A model generated the notes under the pieces. The model saw only the letters and a program-made list of their open reading frames with translations, ran no database searches and was not told the DNA's origin. From JAWWPY01 sp963822825 (GTDB lineage: Bacteria > Actinomycetota > Actinomycetes > Streptosporangiales > Streptosporangiaceae): DNA of 64,000 bases. Made by a program: the position numbers and the translations under genes. Below are positions 44,941 through 53,964 of this stretch, one piece after another. The stretch covers positions 62,001 to 126,000 of the forward strand of contig CAWGIW010000004.1 of assembly GCA_963822825.1 (NCBI GenBank). Reading direction: 5' to 3'. Numbering within the stretch: position 1 is the stretch's first letter; each line of letters opens with the position of its first letter.

Positions 44941-45180
44941 TCAATAGGGGTAATGCGCGGGCCCCGGCGTCACCGTGAGCCAGCGCCGCTCGGTAAATTC
45001 CTCGATGTTTGAATCACCGCCCGACCGCCCCCCGAGCCCCGACTGGCCCATGCCGCCGAACGGGGCCAGCGCCTCGTCCTGCGGGGTCGCGTCGTTGACA
45101 TGCACCATGCCTGCCCGCAACCGCCGGGCCAGGCCCCCCTGCCACACCAGATCGGCCGATCCCACCGCGTCCCCTCGCAT
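44941..45180 (-). pseudogene. C-terminal remnant of an aldehyde dehydrogenase
   Basis: The last about 65 residues match the C-terminus of benzaldehyde-type aldehyde dehydrogenases: LARRLRAGMVHVNDATPQDE, then PFGGMGQSGLGGR, and NIEEFTERRWLTV before the stop. Everything upstream (NAD-binding and catalytic Cys regions, about 400 residues) is missing. In its place lies non-coding DNA and a tandem repeat. The fragment is on the same strand as the permease and amine oxidase, 124 bp upstream of the permease, so the locus once could have oxidised the aldehyde product as well. Confidence 0.8.
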
Positions 45181-45450
45181 CCCCACTGAGGCCGTGCGGG
45201 GAACGCCTACCTCACCCGCAGGCGACCAGGGCGTTTCCCGGCACGTACGCCAGCCACATTTGGCAAGCGCTTTCCCAATTAGGCGCAAGTTACCTGAACC
45301 GTGACCTGCGACGCAAGAGTCGATCACGGAAAAATACGAGATCAAGCCGCCGTCCCAGCTGCGTGATCATGGCTTGCCTACGGTCCGTGAGCGACGAGAT
45401 GTCCTGTGCCTCACGACGCCACGGTCCCCGGCAGCGGCCGGATCCCCTGG

Positions 45451-45653
45451 TCCGTGGACGCCCACTGCCGGGCGAAACCGTCACCACCCGCGCCTGGGCC
45501 TCCGGATACGCCTCTGATCCGTGGACGCCCACTGCCGGGGGAAACCGTCACCACCCGCGCCTGGGCCTCCCGGATACGCCTCTGATCCGTGGACGCCCAC
45601 TGCCGGGCGAAACCGTGACCGCCCGCGCCTGGGCCTCCCGGATACGCCTCTTT
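45451..45653. repeat. Three tandem copies of a 67-68 bp repeat
   Basis: Copies begin at 45451, 45518 and 45586 with TCCGTGGACGCCCACTGCCG and differ at a few bases only. They lie between the aldehyde dehydrogenase remnant and the LacI gene. There are no spacers between units, so it is not a CRISPR array. The gap 45181-45756 holds no other supported feature. Confidence 0.92.
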
Positions 45654-45756
45654 GAGGCGATCGAGCGCGAGCAGGGCAACCCCTGAACGACACGGGTGCG
45701 TCACTGGTGTCGTCCCAACGACAGCAAAGGCCGCATCGGTGCTGTCGCAGAGGAAG

Positions 45757-47430
45757 TTAGGTGTAGGCGGACTGGCGGAGCTGACGCTGGCCGCCGGCCC
45801 GAGCACCCCCGATGTCCCATCGACGCCATGTCCGGCGCCGTCGCCGACGGCGCCGGCTGCCTTCCAGGGGGTCAGGCCGACGGGCCCGGGGGCGGGGGCG
45901 CGGGGTGGTGCTCTCCCGGAGGACCACTTCGCCGGGAACCGGGACGATCCGTGGGCGGTCCGTGGCCAAGTCACCGAGGACCAGGTTGGCGGCCATCTCG
46001 CCCATGGTCTTCAGCGGCAGCCGCACCGTGGTGAGTGGCGGGTACACGTCGCGCAACGTGACTATGTCGTCAAAGCCCGCCACGGCGATGTCGGCCGGGA
46101 CCGCGAGCCCCTCGGCCCGCAGCCGGGCGAGCGCGCCGACCGCCATGACGTCGGTGACGGCGAAGACGCAATCCGGCAGCGGGCCGCCCCCAGCCAAGAC
46201 CGTGCTCATCGCCTCATAACCGCCGTCCCTGGTGAATGCCCCGTAGATGATGTCCCGCTCATCCAGGCCGACCGACCAGGCCCGCAGGCCAGCGGCGAAG
46301 CCAGCCAGCCGGTCCCGCGCGGTGAGCAGCCCGCGCGGGCCCGCCAGCACAGCAAAGCTGCGGTGCCCTTGCGCGACGAGGGCCTGGGCGAGGGACTCGG
46401 CGCCGGCCGCGTTCTCCGGCATGATCGTGTCCACGCCGAGCAGATCCTGCCCGACGCCGACGACCCGGCCACCGGGCCGCCGGAACGCCTCGATCTCGTG
46501 GCGCAGGGCGTCGAGGGCGGCTACGTCATCGGACCTGCTGCCGACCAGGATGACCGCGCGGGCGCGCTGGGCCCGCATCAGCGAGACGTACTCCAGTTCG
46601 CCTGGCTCACCGGCCGAGGTGCTGGACAAGCACACGAGGAACTGGCGCGAGTAGGCAACCTCCATCAGGCCAGCGGCGATGGTGGAGAAGTACGGGTCGG
46701 CGATGTCGTGGACGACCACGCCGACCGTCGTGCTCTCGCCGGTGGCGACGGCCCTGGCCTGGAGATTGGCGGTATATCCGAGCTCGGCGACGGCCTGGTG
46801 GACCCGGCTGATCATTTGCTGGCCGACCTTGCGTGGTCCGTCGCTAACCACCCGGGACGCCGTGGTCAGCGAGACACCTGCCCGGTCAGCAACGTCCTGG
46901 AGGGTGACCTGCGACGGAGGCGGCGCACCGCCCGCAGCCGCGCCGCCCCCCGCACCACCGCCCGCAGCGCCGTGGCCGCCCCGGCTCGCGACGGCACTCA
47001 CGGCAGCGCTGGCGGCCCGGCGGCGGGCGCCCCCGCCGCTCGCGACGGCACTCACGGCAGCGCTGGCGGCCCGGCGGCGGGCGCCCCCGCGGCTCACCTG
47101 AGCCCCCGTGTCACCCAAGGGCCCCACGTCTCCCACAGGCACAGCATCTCCCACAGGCACGGCGGCCCCCGAACGCATGGCGTCCCCGGAAGGCACAGCG
47201 TCCCCGGAAGGCTCGGCATCTCCCGAAGGCTCGGCATCTCCCGAACGCATGGCGTCTCCCGAACGCACAGCGTCTACCGAAGGCTCGGCGTCCCCGGAAG
47301 GCACAGCACCCTCCACAGACACGGTGTCTCCCACAGACACGGTGTCCTCCACAGACATGGTGTCCTCCACAGACACGGTGTCCCCCACAGACACGGTGTC
47401 CCCCACAGACACGGTGTCCTCAATAGGCAC
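45757..47430 (-). CDS. LacI-family regulator with long repetitive N-terminus
   Basis: 557 residues if started at the GTG at 47430, which has a GGGAGG site four bases upstream; a GTG at 47097 (446 residues) is an alternative. The LacI core begins VTLQDVADRAGVSLTTASRVVSDG (helix-turn-helix and hinge) and has periplasmic-binding-protein-like segments such as VGVVVHDIADPYFSTIAAGL and VAGFDDIVTLRDVYPPLTTV. In front lie about 110 residues of pentads like DTVSV and SGDAE, then two copies of ARRRAASAAVSAVAS. The C-terminus has an unusual arginine-rich tail. It should control the divergent sugar operon. Confidence 0.85.
   Translation of the reverse strand: MPIEDTVSVGDTVSVGDTVSVEDTMSVEDTVSVGDTVSVEGAVPSGDAEPSVDAVRSGDAMRSGDAEPSGDAEPSGDAVPSGDAMRSGAAVPVGDAVPVGDVGPLGDTGAQVSRGGARRRAASAAVSAVASGGGARRRAASAAVSAVASRGGHGAAGGGAGGGAAAGGAPPPSQVTLQDVADRAGVSLTTASRVVSDGPRKVGQQMISRVHQAVAELGYTANLQARAVATGESTTVGVVVHDIADPYFSTIAAGLMEVAYSRQFLVCLSSTSAGEPGELEYVSLMRAQRARAVILVGSRSDDVAALDALRHEIEAFRRPGGRVVGVGQDLLGVDTIMPENAAGAESLAQALVAQGHRSFAVLAGPRGLLTARDRLAGFAAGLRAWSVGLDERDIIYGAFTRDGGYEAMSTVLAGGGPLPDCVFAVTDVMAVGALARLRAEGLAVPADIAVAGFDDIVTLRDVYPPLTTVRLPLKTMGEMAANLVLGDLATDRPRIVPVPGEVVLRESTTPRPRPRARRPDPLEGSRRRRRRRRTWRRWDIGGARAGGQRQLRQSAYT
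46979..47425. repeat. Repeat tract inside the LacI gene N-terminus
   Basis: Two kinds of in-frame repeat: a direct repeat of about 60 bp (47095 back to 46979, two copies), and from about 47108 to 47425 many copies of 15- and 18-bp units such as CCACAGACACGGTGTCC and CCCGAAGGCTCGGCATCT (plus strand). Unit lengths are multiples of three, so the frame is kept. Confidence 0.85.
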
Positions 47431-47486
47431 AGCGCCTCCCGATGCCGCGCGGACTTGACCCAGGTTTCCCGGCCAGCCTAGTCTCA

Positions 47487-47500
47487 GGAAAGTGCTTTCC
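47487..47500. promoter_or_regulatory. Candidate LacI-type operator
   Basis: GGAAAGTGCTTTCC is an inverted repeat of GGAAAG/CTTTCC around a central TG, close to the usual LacI-family form with a central CG. It lies 57 bp upstream of the LacI GTG and 63 bp upstream of the Gfo/Idh ATG, the expected place for control of both divergent genes. Confidence 0.65.
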
Positions 47501-47562
47501 CAACTGGAGCACACCGCACCGCACCGAGCACGCCGAACGTCGGCGGCGCCGAAGGGTCGCCT

Positions 47563-48714
47563 ATGTCGCGCAAGGTCGTCCATGTCGCCGTCAACGGCGT
47601 CACCGGCCGGATGGGCTACCGCCAGCATCTGGTTCGCTCCCTGCTGAGCATCAGGGACCAGGGCGGAGTGCTCCTCGACGACGGGACCACGGTCATCCCC
47701 GAGCCGGTCCTAGTCGGCCGCAACGAAGAAAAACTGCGCGAGATAGGCGAACGGCACGGCATCGGGCGCTGGACGACCAGCCTCGACGAGGTACTCGGCG
47801 ACCCCGGCGTTGACATCTACTTCGACTCGCAGGTGACCACCGCGCGAGAGGCCAGCCTGCGCCAGGCCATCGCGGCGGGCAAGCACGTCTACACCGAGAA
47901 GCCCACCGCCGAGTCGCTCGGCGGCGCACTGAACCTCGCCTGCGCGGCGCGCGCGGCCGGCATCACCCACGGCGTGGTCCAGGACAAGCTGTTCCTGCCC
48001 GGCATGATCAAACTTCGCCGGCTGATCAAGGACGGGTTTTTCGGCCGGGTCCTGTCCATCCGCCTGGAGTTCGGCTACTGGGTCTTCGAAGGGGACGGGC
48101 TCGCCGCACAGCGACCGTCGTGGAACTACCGCGCGGAAGACGGCGGTGGCATCGTTCTTGACATGTTCCCGCACTGGCAGTACCTGCTCGAGGACCTCTT
48201 CGGCCCGATCCGGGCCCTCTATTGCCGTCGCGCGACGCACGTGCCCGTCCGCTGGGACGAGTCCGGCGAACGATATGACGTCACGGCCGACGACGCCGCC
48301 TATGCGCTTCTTGAGTTCGAGGGGGGTGCCGTTGCGTCGGTCAATTCTTCTTGGGCAGTGCGGGTTAACCGGCGGGAACTAGTCGAGCTGCACGTGGATG
48401 GCACTCATGGCAGTGCCGTGGCGGGGCTGCGCAACTGTGCCGTCCAGCACCGGGTCAACACGCCCATGCCGGTGTGGAACCCAGACCTGCCCGATCCCAT
48501 CGACTACCTGGCCCAGTGGACCGACATCCCGGACAACGGGGCCTTCGACAACGGGTTCAAGGTCCAGTGGGAGCTGTTCCTCGCGCGCGCGGCCGAGGGA
48601 AATCCCTTCCCGTGGGACCTCACCGAGGGCGCCAAAGGTGTCCAGCTGGCGGGGCTCGCGCTGCAATCTTCGGCCGAGGGCAGGCGCATAGAGGTACCGC
48701 GCCTGGCCTCGTGA
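47563..48714 (+). CDS. Gfo/Idh/MocA-family oxidoreductase
   Basis: 383 residues. The Rossmann N-terminus is VHVAVNGVTGRMGYRQH, followed by the family motif GKHVYTEKPTAESLGGAL (EKP with the catalytic-site lysine). The C-terminal beta-sheet domain includes AEDGGGIVLDMFPHWQYLL. It should oxidise or reduce a sugar, inositol or uronate with NAD(P). It is the first gene of an operon with the DUF993 and TIM-barrel genes, with start codons overlapping stops, and diverges from the LacI gene. The unusual N-terminal phrase (GVTGRMG rather than GxGxxG) is typical of the subgroup seen beside DUF993 genes. Confidence 0.9.
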   Translation: MSRKVVHVAVNGVTGRMGYRQHLVRSLLSIRDQGGVLLDDGTTVIPEPVLVGRNEEKLREIGERHGIGRWTTSLDEVLGDPGVDIYFDSQVTTAREASLRQAIAAGKHVYTEKPTAESLGGALNLACAARAAGITHGVVQDKLFLPGMIKLRRLIKDGFFGRVLSIRLEFGYWVFEGDGLAAQRPSWNYRAEDGGGIVLDMFPHWQYLLEDLFGPIRALYCRRATHVPVRWDESGERYDVTADDAAYALLEFEGGAVASVNSSWAVRVNRRELVELHVDGTHGSAVAGLRNCAVQHRVNTPMPVWNPDLPDPIDYLAQWTDIPDNGAFDNGFKVQWELFLARAAEGNPFPWDLTEGAKGVQLAGLALQSSAEGRRIEVPRLAS

Positions 48715-48764
48715 GCGGCCACAGTGACTGGCCCAGTCACTGGCAGAGCGACTGGCACAGCGAG

Positions 48765-49934
48765 ATGACCACGGTCATCCGGCTGCCTGGCCGGCCGGAA
48801 CCGCTGCAGATCTCGCCGTCGCCCTGGGCCGGGAGCCATCCGGTGCCGGTCTCGCGGCGCGCCTATGCCGCCGCGCACGTGGCTGCGTTCCCGGACGGCA
48901 CCATCGACTGGGAGTCCACGATGGTGTTCCGGGATCATTTGTGGGCGCACGGCTTCGCGGTCGCCGACGCCATGGACACCGCGCAGCGGGGCATGGGCCT
49001 GTCCTGGGAGCAGGCCAAGGAGCTCATCAGCCGCTCAGCCGATCGCGCCGCGGCCCGGCGCGCGGCCGGGCGGCCGGCCGGGCTGGCGTGCGGAGCGGGC
49101 ACCGATCAGCTGGCGGCCGGCGGCCCGTACCGGCTCGGCGAGATCGTCACGGCCTACGAGGAGCAGCTTGACCTGCTCCAGTCCGCGGGCGTGCAGGTGA
49201 TCCTCATGGCCAGCCGCGCGATGCGGGCCAGCGCCCGATCCGCCGACGACTACCTGAACGTCTACGGATACCTGCTGCGGCAGGCCGACCAGCCGGTCAT
49301 CCTGCACTGGCTGGGTGAGGCCTTCGACCCCCAGCTACGCGGCTACTGGGGGGCCGCGGACTTCGAGACGGCCGCCGACACGGTGATCGAGCTGGTGCAG
49401 CGGGCCGAGGGCAAGGTTGACGGCATCAAGCTCTCGGTGCTCGATCACGGTCGCGAGATCGCGCTGCGGCGGCGGCTGCCGTCCGGGGTGCGCCTGTACA
49501 CCGGCGACGATTTCAACTACGCCGAGCTCATCAAAGGCGCCCCTGACGGCCACAGCGACGCCCTGCTCGGCGCGTTCGCCGCGATCACCGCGCCGGCGGC
49601 CGAGGCGCTCCAGGCCCTGGACGCGGGCGATGTCGCCCGTTACGACGCGGCCATCGGCCCGACCGTGCCGCTGAGCCGGGCTGTCTTCGAGGAGCCGACC
49701 TTCAACTACAAGGCGGGCATCGCGTTCCTGGCCTGGCTCAACGGCCTGCAGCCGCATTTCGCGATGCTGGACCATTTCCAGGACCGGCGGCCTGCCGCGC
49801 ACCTGATCCGGGTCTTCGAGCTGGCCGCCGCGGCCGGCGCGCTGCTCACGCCCGATCTCGCGGTCGAGCGCATGAACCGGTACCTGGACGAGGGCATTAC
49901 CGGCGTGGGGAGCGCGGGCAGGAACCCTCGGTGA
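48765..49934 (+). CDS. DUF993 family protein (aldolase/dihydrodipicolinate-synthase-like)
   Basis: 389 residues from the ATG at 48765. A GTG at 48711 overlapping the upstream stop (GTGA) would add 18 odd residues. DUF993 proteins are predicted TIM barrels related to the class I aldolase DapA group. Conserved stretches are SRRAYAAAHVAAFPDG, AMDTAQRGMGLSWEQAKELI, GYWGAADFETAADTVIEL and DGIKLSVLDHGREIALRRRL, where the Lys of GIKLS is a candidate Schiff-base residue. The reaction is unproven; a retro-aldol or dehydratase step in sugar breakdown is inferred from the operon. Confidence 0.85.
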   Translation: MTTVIRLPGRPEPLQISPSPWAGSHPVPVSRRAYAAAHVAAFPDGTIDWESTMVFRDHLWAHGFAVADAMDTAQRGMGLSWEQAKELISRSADRAAARRAAGRPAGLACGAGTDQLAAGGPYRLGEIVTAYEEQLDLLQSAGVQVILMASRAMRASARSADDYLNVYGYLLRQADQPVILHWLGEAFDPQLRGYWGAADFETAADTVIELVQRAEGKVDGIKLSVLDHGREIALRRRLPSGVRLYTGDDFNYAELIKGAPDGHSDALLGAFAAITAPAAEALQALDAGDVARYDAAIGPTVPLSRAVFEEPTFNYKAGIAFLAWLNGLQPHFAMLDHFQDRRPAAHLIRVFELAAAAGALLTPDLAVERMNRYLDEGITGVGSAGRNPR

Positions 49935-50755
49935 TACCGGCCAGCCGGCTGTCCCTGAACCAGGCCACCGTCAAGTCCCTCACCCTGCCGCAGACCCTCG
50001 ACCTGTGCGTGCGGCACGAGATCCCCGCCGTCGGGCTGTGGCGTGACCGGGTGGCCGAGCTGGGGCTGGCCGAGTCTGCCGCCGCCGTCCGCCGGTCCGG
50101 GCGGCACGTGTCCAGCCTGTGCCGGGGCGGGTTCTTCACGCACCCGGACGCCGGGGCCCGCGGCGCCGCCCTGGCCGACAACACGGCCGCCATCGAGGAG
50201 GCGGCCGCCCTGGAGGCCGACGCGCTCGTCCTGGTCGCCGGGGGCCTGGTGCCCGGGAGCCGTGACCTGGGCCTAGCCCGCCGGATGATCACTGACACGA
50301 TCGCCGAGCTTGTCCCCCGCGCCCAGGAACTTGGCGTGCGGCTGGGCATCGAGTCGCTGCACCCGATGTTCTGCGCCGACCGCTGCGTCCTGGTCTGCCT
50401 CGGCGACGCCGTGGACATGGCGCTGCTGTTTCCCGCCGACGCGGTCGGCGTGGTCGTGGACACTTACAACGTCTGGTGGGATTCCCGGCTCACCGCCGAC
50501 ATCGCCCGGGCCCACGGGCGCATCGTGAGCTACCAGCTAGGCGACTGGATCAGCCCGCTCCCCGCGGACGCCCTGCTCGGCCGGGGCCACCTCGGCGACG
50601 GCTGCATCGACTTCGGGCCGATCTCGCGGCAGGTGCTGGCGGCCGGCTACGCCGGCTACACCGAGGTGGAGATCTTCAACCAGGGCGTCTGGGATGCCCC
50701 GGCCGACGAGACCGCCGCCACCGTGAAGGCCCGCTTCGCCGCGCTGCTCGGCTGA
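49931..50755 (+). CDS. Sugar phosphate isomerase/epimerase (AP-endonuclease-2 fold)
   Basis: 274 residues. GTG start overlaps the DUF993 stop (GTGA). It is a TIM barrel of the xylose-isomerase-like family with metal-site candidates in LGIESLHPMFCADRC (Glu, His), VVVDTYNVWWD (Asp), ISYQLGDW-like strand, and YTEVEIFNQ (Glu). Such enzymes isomerise or epimerise keto sugars or inositol derivatives. As third gene of the operon it should act after or before the dehydrogenase. Confidence 0.88.
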   Translation: MIPASRLSLNQATVKSLTLPQTLDLCVRHEIPAVGLWRDRVAELGLAESAAAVRRSGRHVSSLCRGGFFTHPDAGARGAALADNTAAIEEAAALEADALVLVAGGLVPGSRDLGLARRMITDTIAELVPRAQELGVRLGIESLHPMFCADRCVLVCLGDAVDMALLFPADAVGVVVDTYNVWWDSRLTADIARAHGRIVSYQLGDWISPLPADALLGRGHLGDGCIDFGPISRQVLAAGYAGYTEVEIFNQGVWDAPADETAATVKARFAALLG

Positions 50756-50813
50756 GCGTCGCCCGGCTGTGGATATCCATCAGTTCACCGCTCTTCGTTT
50801 CGGCCGGTGCGCG

Positions 50814-51735
50814 TCATCGGCCGGTGCGCGCCCGTTGCCGGACGGCGGGGGCGTCGCCTGGCAGCAGACCGCGGGCGCCATGGCGGGTCACGCTGACCGC
50901 GGCAGCGGCGGTAGCCAGCCGGACCGCCTCGCGGACCGGCAGGGCCTCGACCAGGCCGACGGCCAGCACACCTGCGAACACGTCTCCCGCGCCGGTTGTG
51001 TTCAACCGTCTGCACGGCCGGGGCCTCGTGGAACCACCCGCCCTCCCCGGCGGCGACCGTGCCCTGCTCGCCGAGCGTGATGATCCCCCAGGAGGGGCCG
51101 AGCCGCCGCATCGCGTCAGCCGCCTGGGCGGCGTCGTCGATGCCGTCGACCGGGCGGCCGAGCAGGGCCGCCGCCTCCGTCTCGTTGGCCAGCAGGTAAC
51201 CGACCCGGCGCAAGACATCAGGGGGCAGATCCCGGTACGGCGCGATGTTGAGGATCGTCTCGACGTGGGCCCGGCGGGCGACCGCGACGGCGCGCTCGAC
51301 CGCACCGTCGGGGACCTCGAGTTGCAGCAGCAGGATCCGGGCCTGTTCGATCAGCGGCGCGGCCTGCTCGACGCTGACCGCGTCGAGCAGGCCGTTCGCC
51401 CCAGGCACCACGGCGATGGAGTTGCGTCCCGCGCCATCCACCATGACGACGGCGGTTCCGGTAGGGGCCCGCGGGTCCTTCCGGACGAAGCTGACGTCCA
51501 CGCCGGCCGCGACGAGCGCGGACACCTGCTCGGGACCGGCCGTGTCGGTGCCGACCCGGCCCACCAGCGCCACGGAACCACCGATGGCCGCGGCGGCGAC
51601 CGCCTGGTTGGCCCCCTTGCCCCCGTGGAGGACCTCCAGATGGCGGGCTCTGACCGTCTCACCGGGGACCGGGAGATGCTCGAGTCCGAGCACGAGGTCG
51701 CGGTTGATACTGCCGAGGACAACGACCCTGTTCAC
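50814..51735 (-). CDS. PfkB-family sugar kinase (ribokinase-like), frameshifted
   Basis: About 306 residues when one extra base at 51003-51005 is removed. The N-terminal part (GTG at 51735) has VVVLGSINRDLVLGLEHLP and HGGKGANQAVAAA. The C-terminal part in another frame has the anion hole NTTGAGDVFAGVLAVGL with the catalytic Asp. The repaired junction reads Q-T-V-N-T-T-G-A-G-D-V-F. It phosphorylates a pentose, hexose or related sugar. It is convergent with the DUF993 operon and probably feeds the same pathway. A sequencing error is the likely cause of the shift. Confidence 0.85.
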
Positions 51736-51784
51736 CTGCTGAAGATAGCCGAAGCAGTGCAGGGTAGGTCTCGAAGGAGTAGCC

Positions 51785-52438
51785 ATGACCACATCGCCTG
51801 ACCGGGCGGGACGCCTGACCGAGTCACGCAGGCACCGTCAGTTCGCCGCACGCTACGACCGGTGTGGCGCGCCTGCTGAACGCGTCTGGGTCGCGGACCT
51901 CCGGGAGCGCCTGCTGAGCGGTGTTCAGGGAGACGTCCTGGAAATCGGCGCCGGCACGGGAGCGAACCTGCGGTTCTACCGAGCCGCCGACTGCGTGACC
52001 GCCACCGAGCCGTCGGCCTCGATGCGGGCGAAGCTCACCGCCAAGCTCGGCCAGGCTCAGGTGCCGGTCGAGGTCCTGGACGCGACGGCCGAAGCCCTCC
52101 CCTTCCCGGACGCGAGCTTCGACGCGGTCGTATCCTCCCTCGTACTGTGCACGGTTCCCGATCAGCCGCGAGCACTCGGCGAGGTCCGCCGGGTGCTCAA
52201 ACCCACCGGCCGCCTGGTGTTTTTCGAGCATGTCCGGGCCCGCAGGCCAGCTTCTCTCGCCCAGGACATGATCACCCCGCTGACCCGCGTGCTCGCCGCC
52301 GGATGCCACCCGAACCGCGACACCGCCGCGGCCATGGTGGCGGCCGGGTTCACCATCGAGACGCTCGGAACCCTCAAGCCGATGCCGCACATGCCGCTGG
52401 TTGCCCCTTTCATCCACGGGATCGCCCGCCCCGCCTGA
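51785..52438 (+). CDS. Class I SAM-dependent methyltransferase
   Basis: 217 residues. SAM-binding motif I is VLEIGAGTGANLRFY, followed by the acidic end of strand 2 (ATEPSASM) and motif II/III (FDAVVSSLVLCTVPDQ, LGEVRRVLKPTGRLVFFEH), the UbiE/Methyltransf_11 pattern. The substrate is unknown. It has its own start just after the kinase gene divergent promoter and is followed by the NTF2-like gene 81 bp on. Confidence 0.9.
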   Translation: MTTSPDRAGRLTESRRHRQFAARYDRCGAPAERVWVADLRERLLSGVQGDVLEIGAGTGANLRFYRAADCVTATEPSASMRAKLTAKLGQAQVPVEVLDATAEALPFPDASFDAVVSSLVLCTVPDQPRALGEVRRVLKPTGRLVFFEHVRARRPASLAQDMITPLTRVLAAGCHPNRDTAAAMVAAGFTIETLGTLKPMPHMPLVAPFIHGIARPA

Positions 52439-52519
52439 GCCAGAACGCTGAACGGCCCCACCCAGATGCCCATGCCCGTCCGCGAACGCAGGACCACCCG
52501 CAGCCCAGGAAGGCAGAAG

Positions 52520-53138
52520 ATGCTCACCGAGAACGAAGCAGCCCAGCTCAGGATCCGCCGGGTCATCGAGAACTGGGCATTGTTCCGCGACGCCGGGAAC
52601 TGGGACGCCTTCGCCACGGTCTGGCACGACGACGGCTGGATGACGGCCACCTGGTTCCAGGGACCGGCCACGGAGTTCATCAGGGTCAGCCGCCAGGCGT
52701 TCGACGCGGGCGTAAACATCCTCCACTTCCTCGGCGGCTTCAGCTGCGAGGTCCGCGGCGAGCGGGCCATCGCCCAGACCAAGATGACCATCCAGCAACG
52801 AGCCCCCGTCCACGGGATCCTCGTCGATGCGACGTGCACCGGCCGCTTCTACGACTTCCTGGAGAAGCGCGACGAGGTGTGGGCGATCGCGCGGCGCCAG
52901 CCGATCTACGAGAAGGACCGGCTCGACCCGGTGGACCCGGCCGCGAAGCTCACCCTCGACCAGCAGGTCCTGGCGGCGCTTTCCTGAGGGCTACCGGCAC
53001 CTGGCGTATCTGCAGTCCCAGGCCGGGTACACAGTCAAGCTCGGCCTGCCGGGGCTGCGCGGCCCGGAGGTTGAACTGCTCTACCGTGAGGGCCGCGACT
53101 GGCTGACCGGTTCGCCCACCCCCGGGGCGCCCCTGTGA
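52520..53138 (+). CDS. NTF2-like (SnoaL-type) protein, frameshifted
   Basis: About 205 residues after removing one T from the TTT at 52980-52982. The ATG at 52520 follows an AGGAAGG site. The N-terminal part carries the NTF2-like cone (NWALFRDAGNWDAFATVWHDDGWM, FLGGFSCEVRGERAIAQTKM). The other frame continues L-P-E-G-Y-R-H-L-A-Y-L-Q and ends DWLTGSPTPG. Such small proteins are isomerases, dehydratases or ligand binders in catabolic and antibiotic pathways. A premature TGA occurs at 52984-52986 as the sequence stands. Confidence 0.75.
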
Positions 53139-53193
53139 CGGGGCGACGACCTCCGGCTACTGAAAGGCTGCCCCGTCAAGACCCCGAGGGTGA

Positions 53194-53832
53194 CTACAGG
53201 TCGATCACAGCGCCCGGCGCCACCCGGGTGAGCGCACCGCCGCCCGGACCCGTCGCCAGCGGCAGCCAGTTGCCCAGCACGCCGATCCCCCGGTCGTTGA
53301 GCAACCCGTCGTGGATCGCGTACCCACGGCGGGGGTCAACCGCGCGCGCGTAGTCGATCATCTCCGACAGCTTCAGCCAGGGCGCGTTGACCGGCAGCAG
53401 CAGGGTCGCCACCGGGTCCTCGGGGATGGTCAGCGCGTCGCCGGGATGAAAAACCTCGCCGTCGATCATGAACCCGGTATTCGGCACCAGCGGGATATCC
53501 CGGTGCAGCACCGCGTGTTCCTGGCCGTAGACCGCGACATCAAAGCCTTCGGCACTAAACGTGTCGCCATGGCTGATCGCGTGAACGCGTCCGCCGAATT
53601 CCGCGAACTGGCCGGCCACCGAGACGTTCGCCCAGACCCCCAGCCCGGGGTCGGCGCTCAGCGCCGCCCGCAGGACGTCAGCGTTCAGGTGGTCAAAATG
53701 CTCGTGCGTGATCAGCACCGCGCCCGCGCCGTCCAGAGCCTCCGGGCCGGTCCACACGCCCGGGTCGATGACCAGGACAGCGCCATCCTTCTCCAGCCTC
53801 ACGCAGGCATGCTCAAGCTTGGTTAGCCGCAT
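53194..53832 (-). CDS. MBL-fold metallo-hydrolase
   Basis: 212 residues. The metal-binding motif is LITHEHFDHLN (HxHxDH with E in place of the second alternative), with further ligands at EVFHPGDAL and YAIHDGLLN. The N-terminus MRLTKLEHACVRLEKDG is typical of the UlaG/RomA-like branch. Cytoplasmic; the substrate is unknown. It is convergent with the NTF2-like gene and divergent from the small membrane protein. Confidence 0.9.
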   Translation of the reverse strand: MRLTKLEHACVRLEKDGAVLVIDPGVWTGPEALDGAGAVLITHEHFDHLNADVLRAALSADPGLGVWANVSVAGQFAEFGGRVHAISHGDTFSAEGFDVAVYGQEHAVLHRDIPLVPNTGFMIDGEVFHPGDALTIPEDPVATLLLPVNAPWLKLSEMIDYARAVDPRRGYAIHDGLLNDRGIGVLGNWLPLATGPGGGALTRVAPGAVIDL

Positions 53833-53964
53833 GACATCTCCCTCGACACTCGAATTTTAATGCGAACCAGATGGCCCAGAACTGCTATGTTTTAAAGTTG
53901 TAACTTTGCCGGTCTTTGCCCAGGCCCGGCCCAGAATCAGCCCGATCAGAGGACCTAGACGCTC

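Noticed and set aside
45451..45653. Possible CRISPR array
   Set aside because: The three long repeats are contiguous without unique spacers and no cas gene is near.
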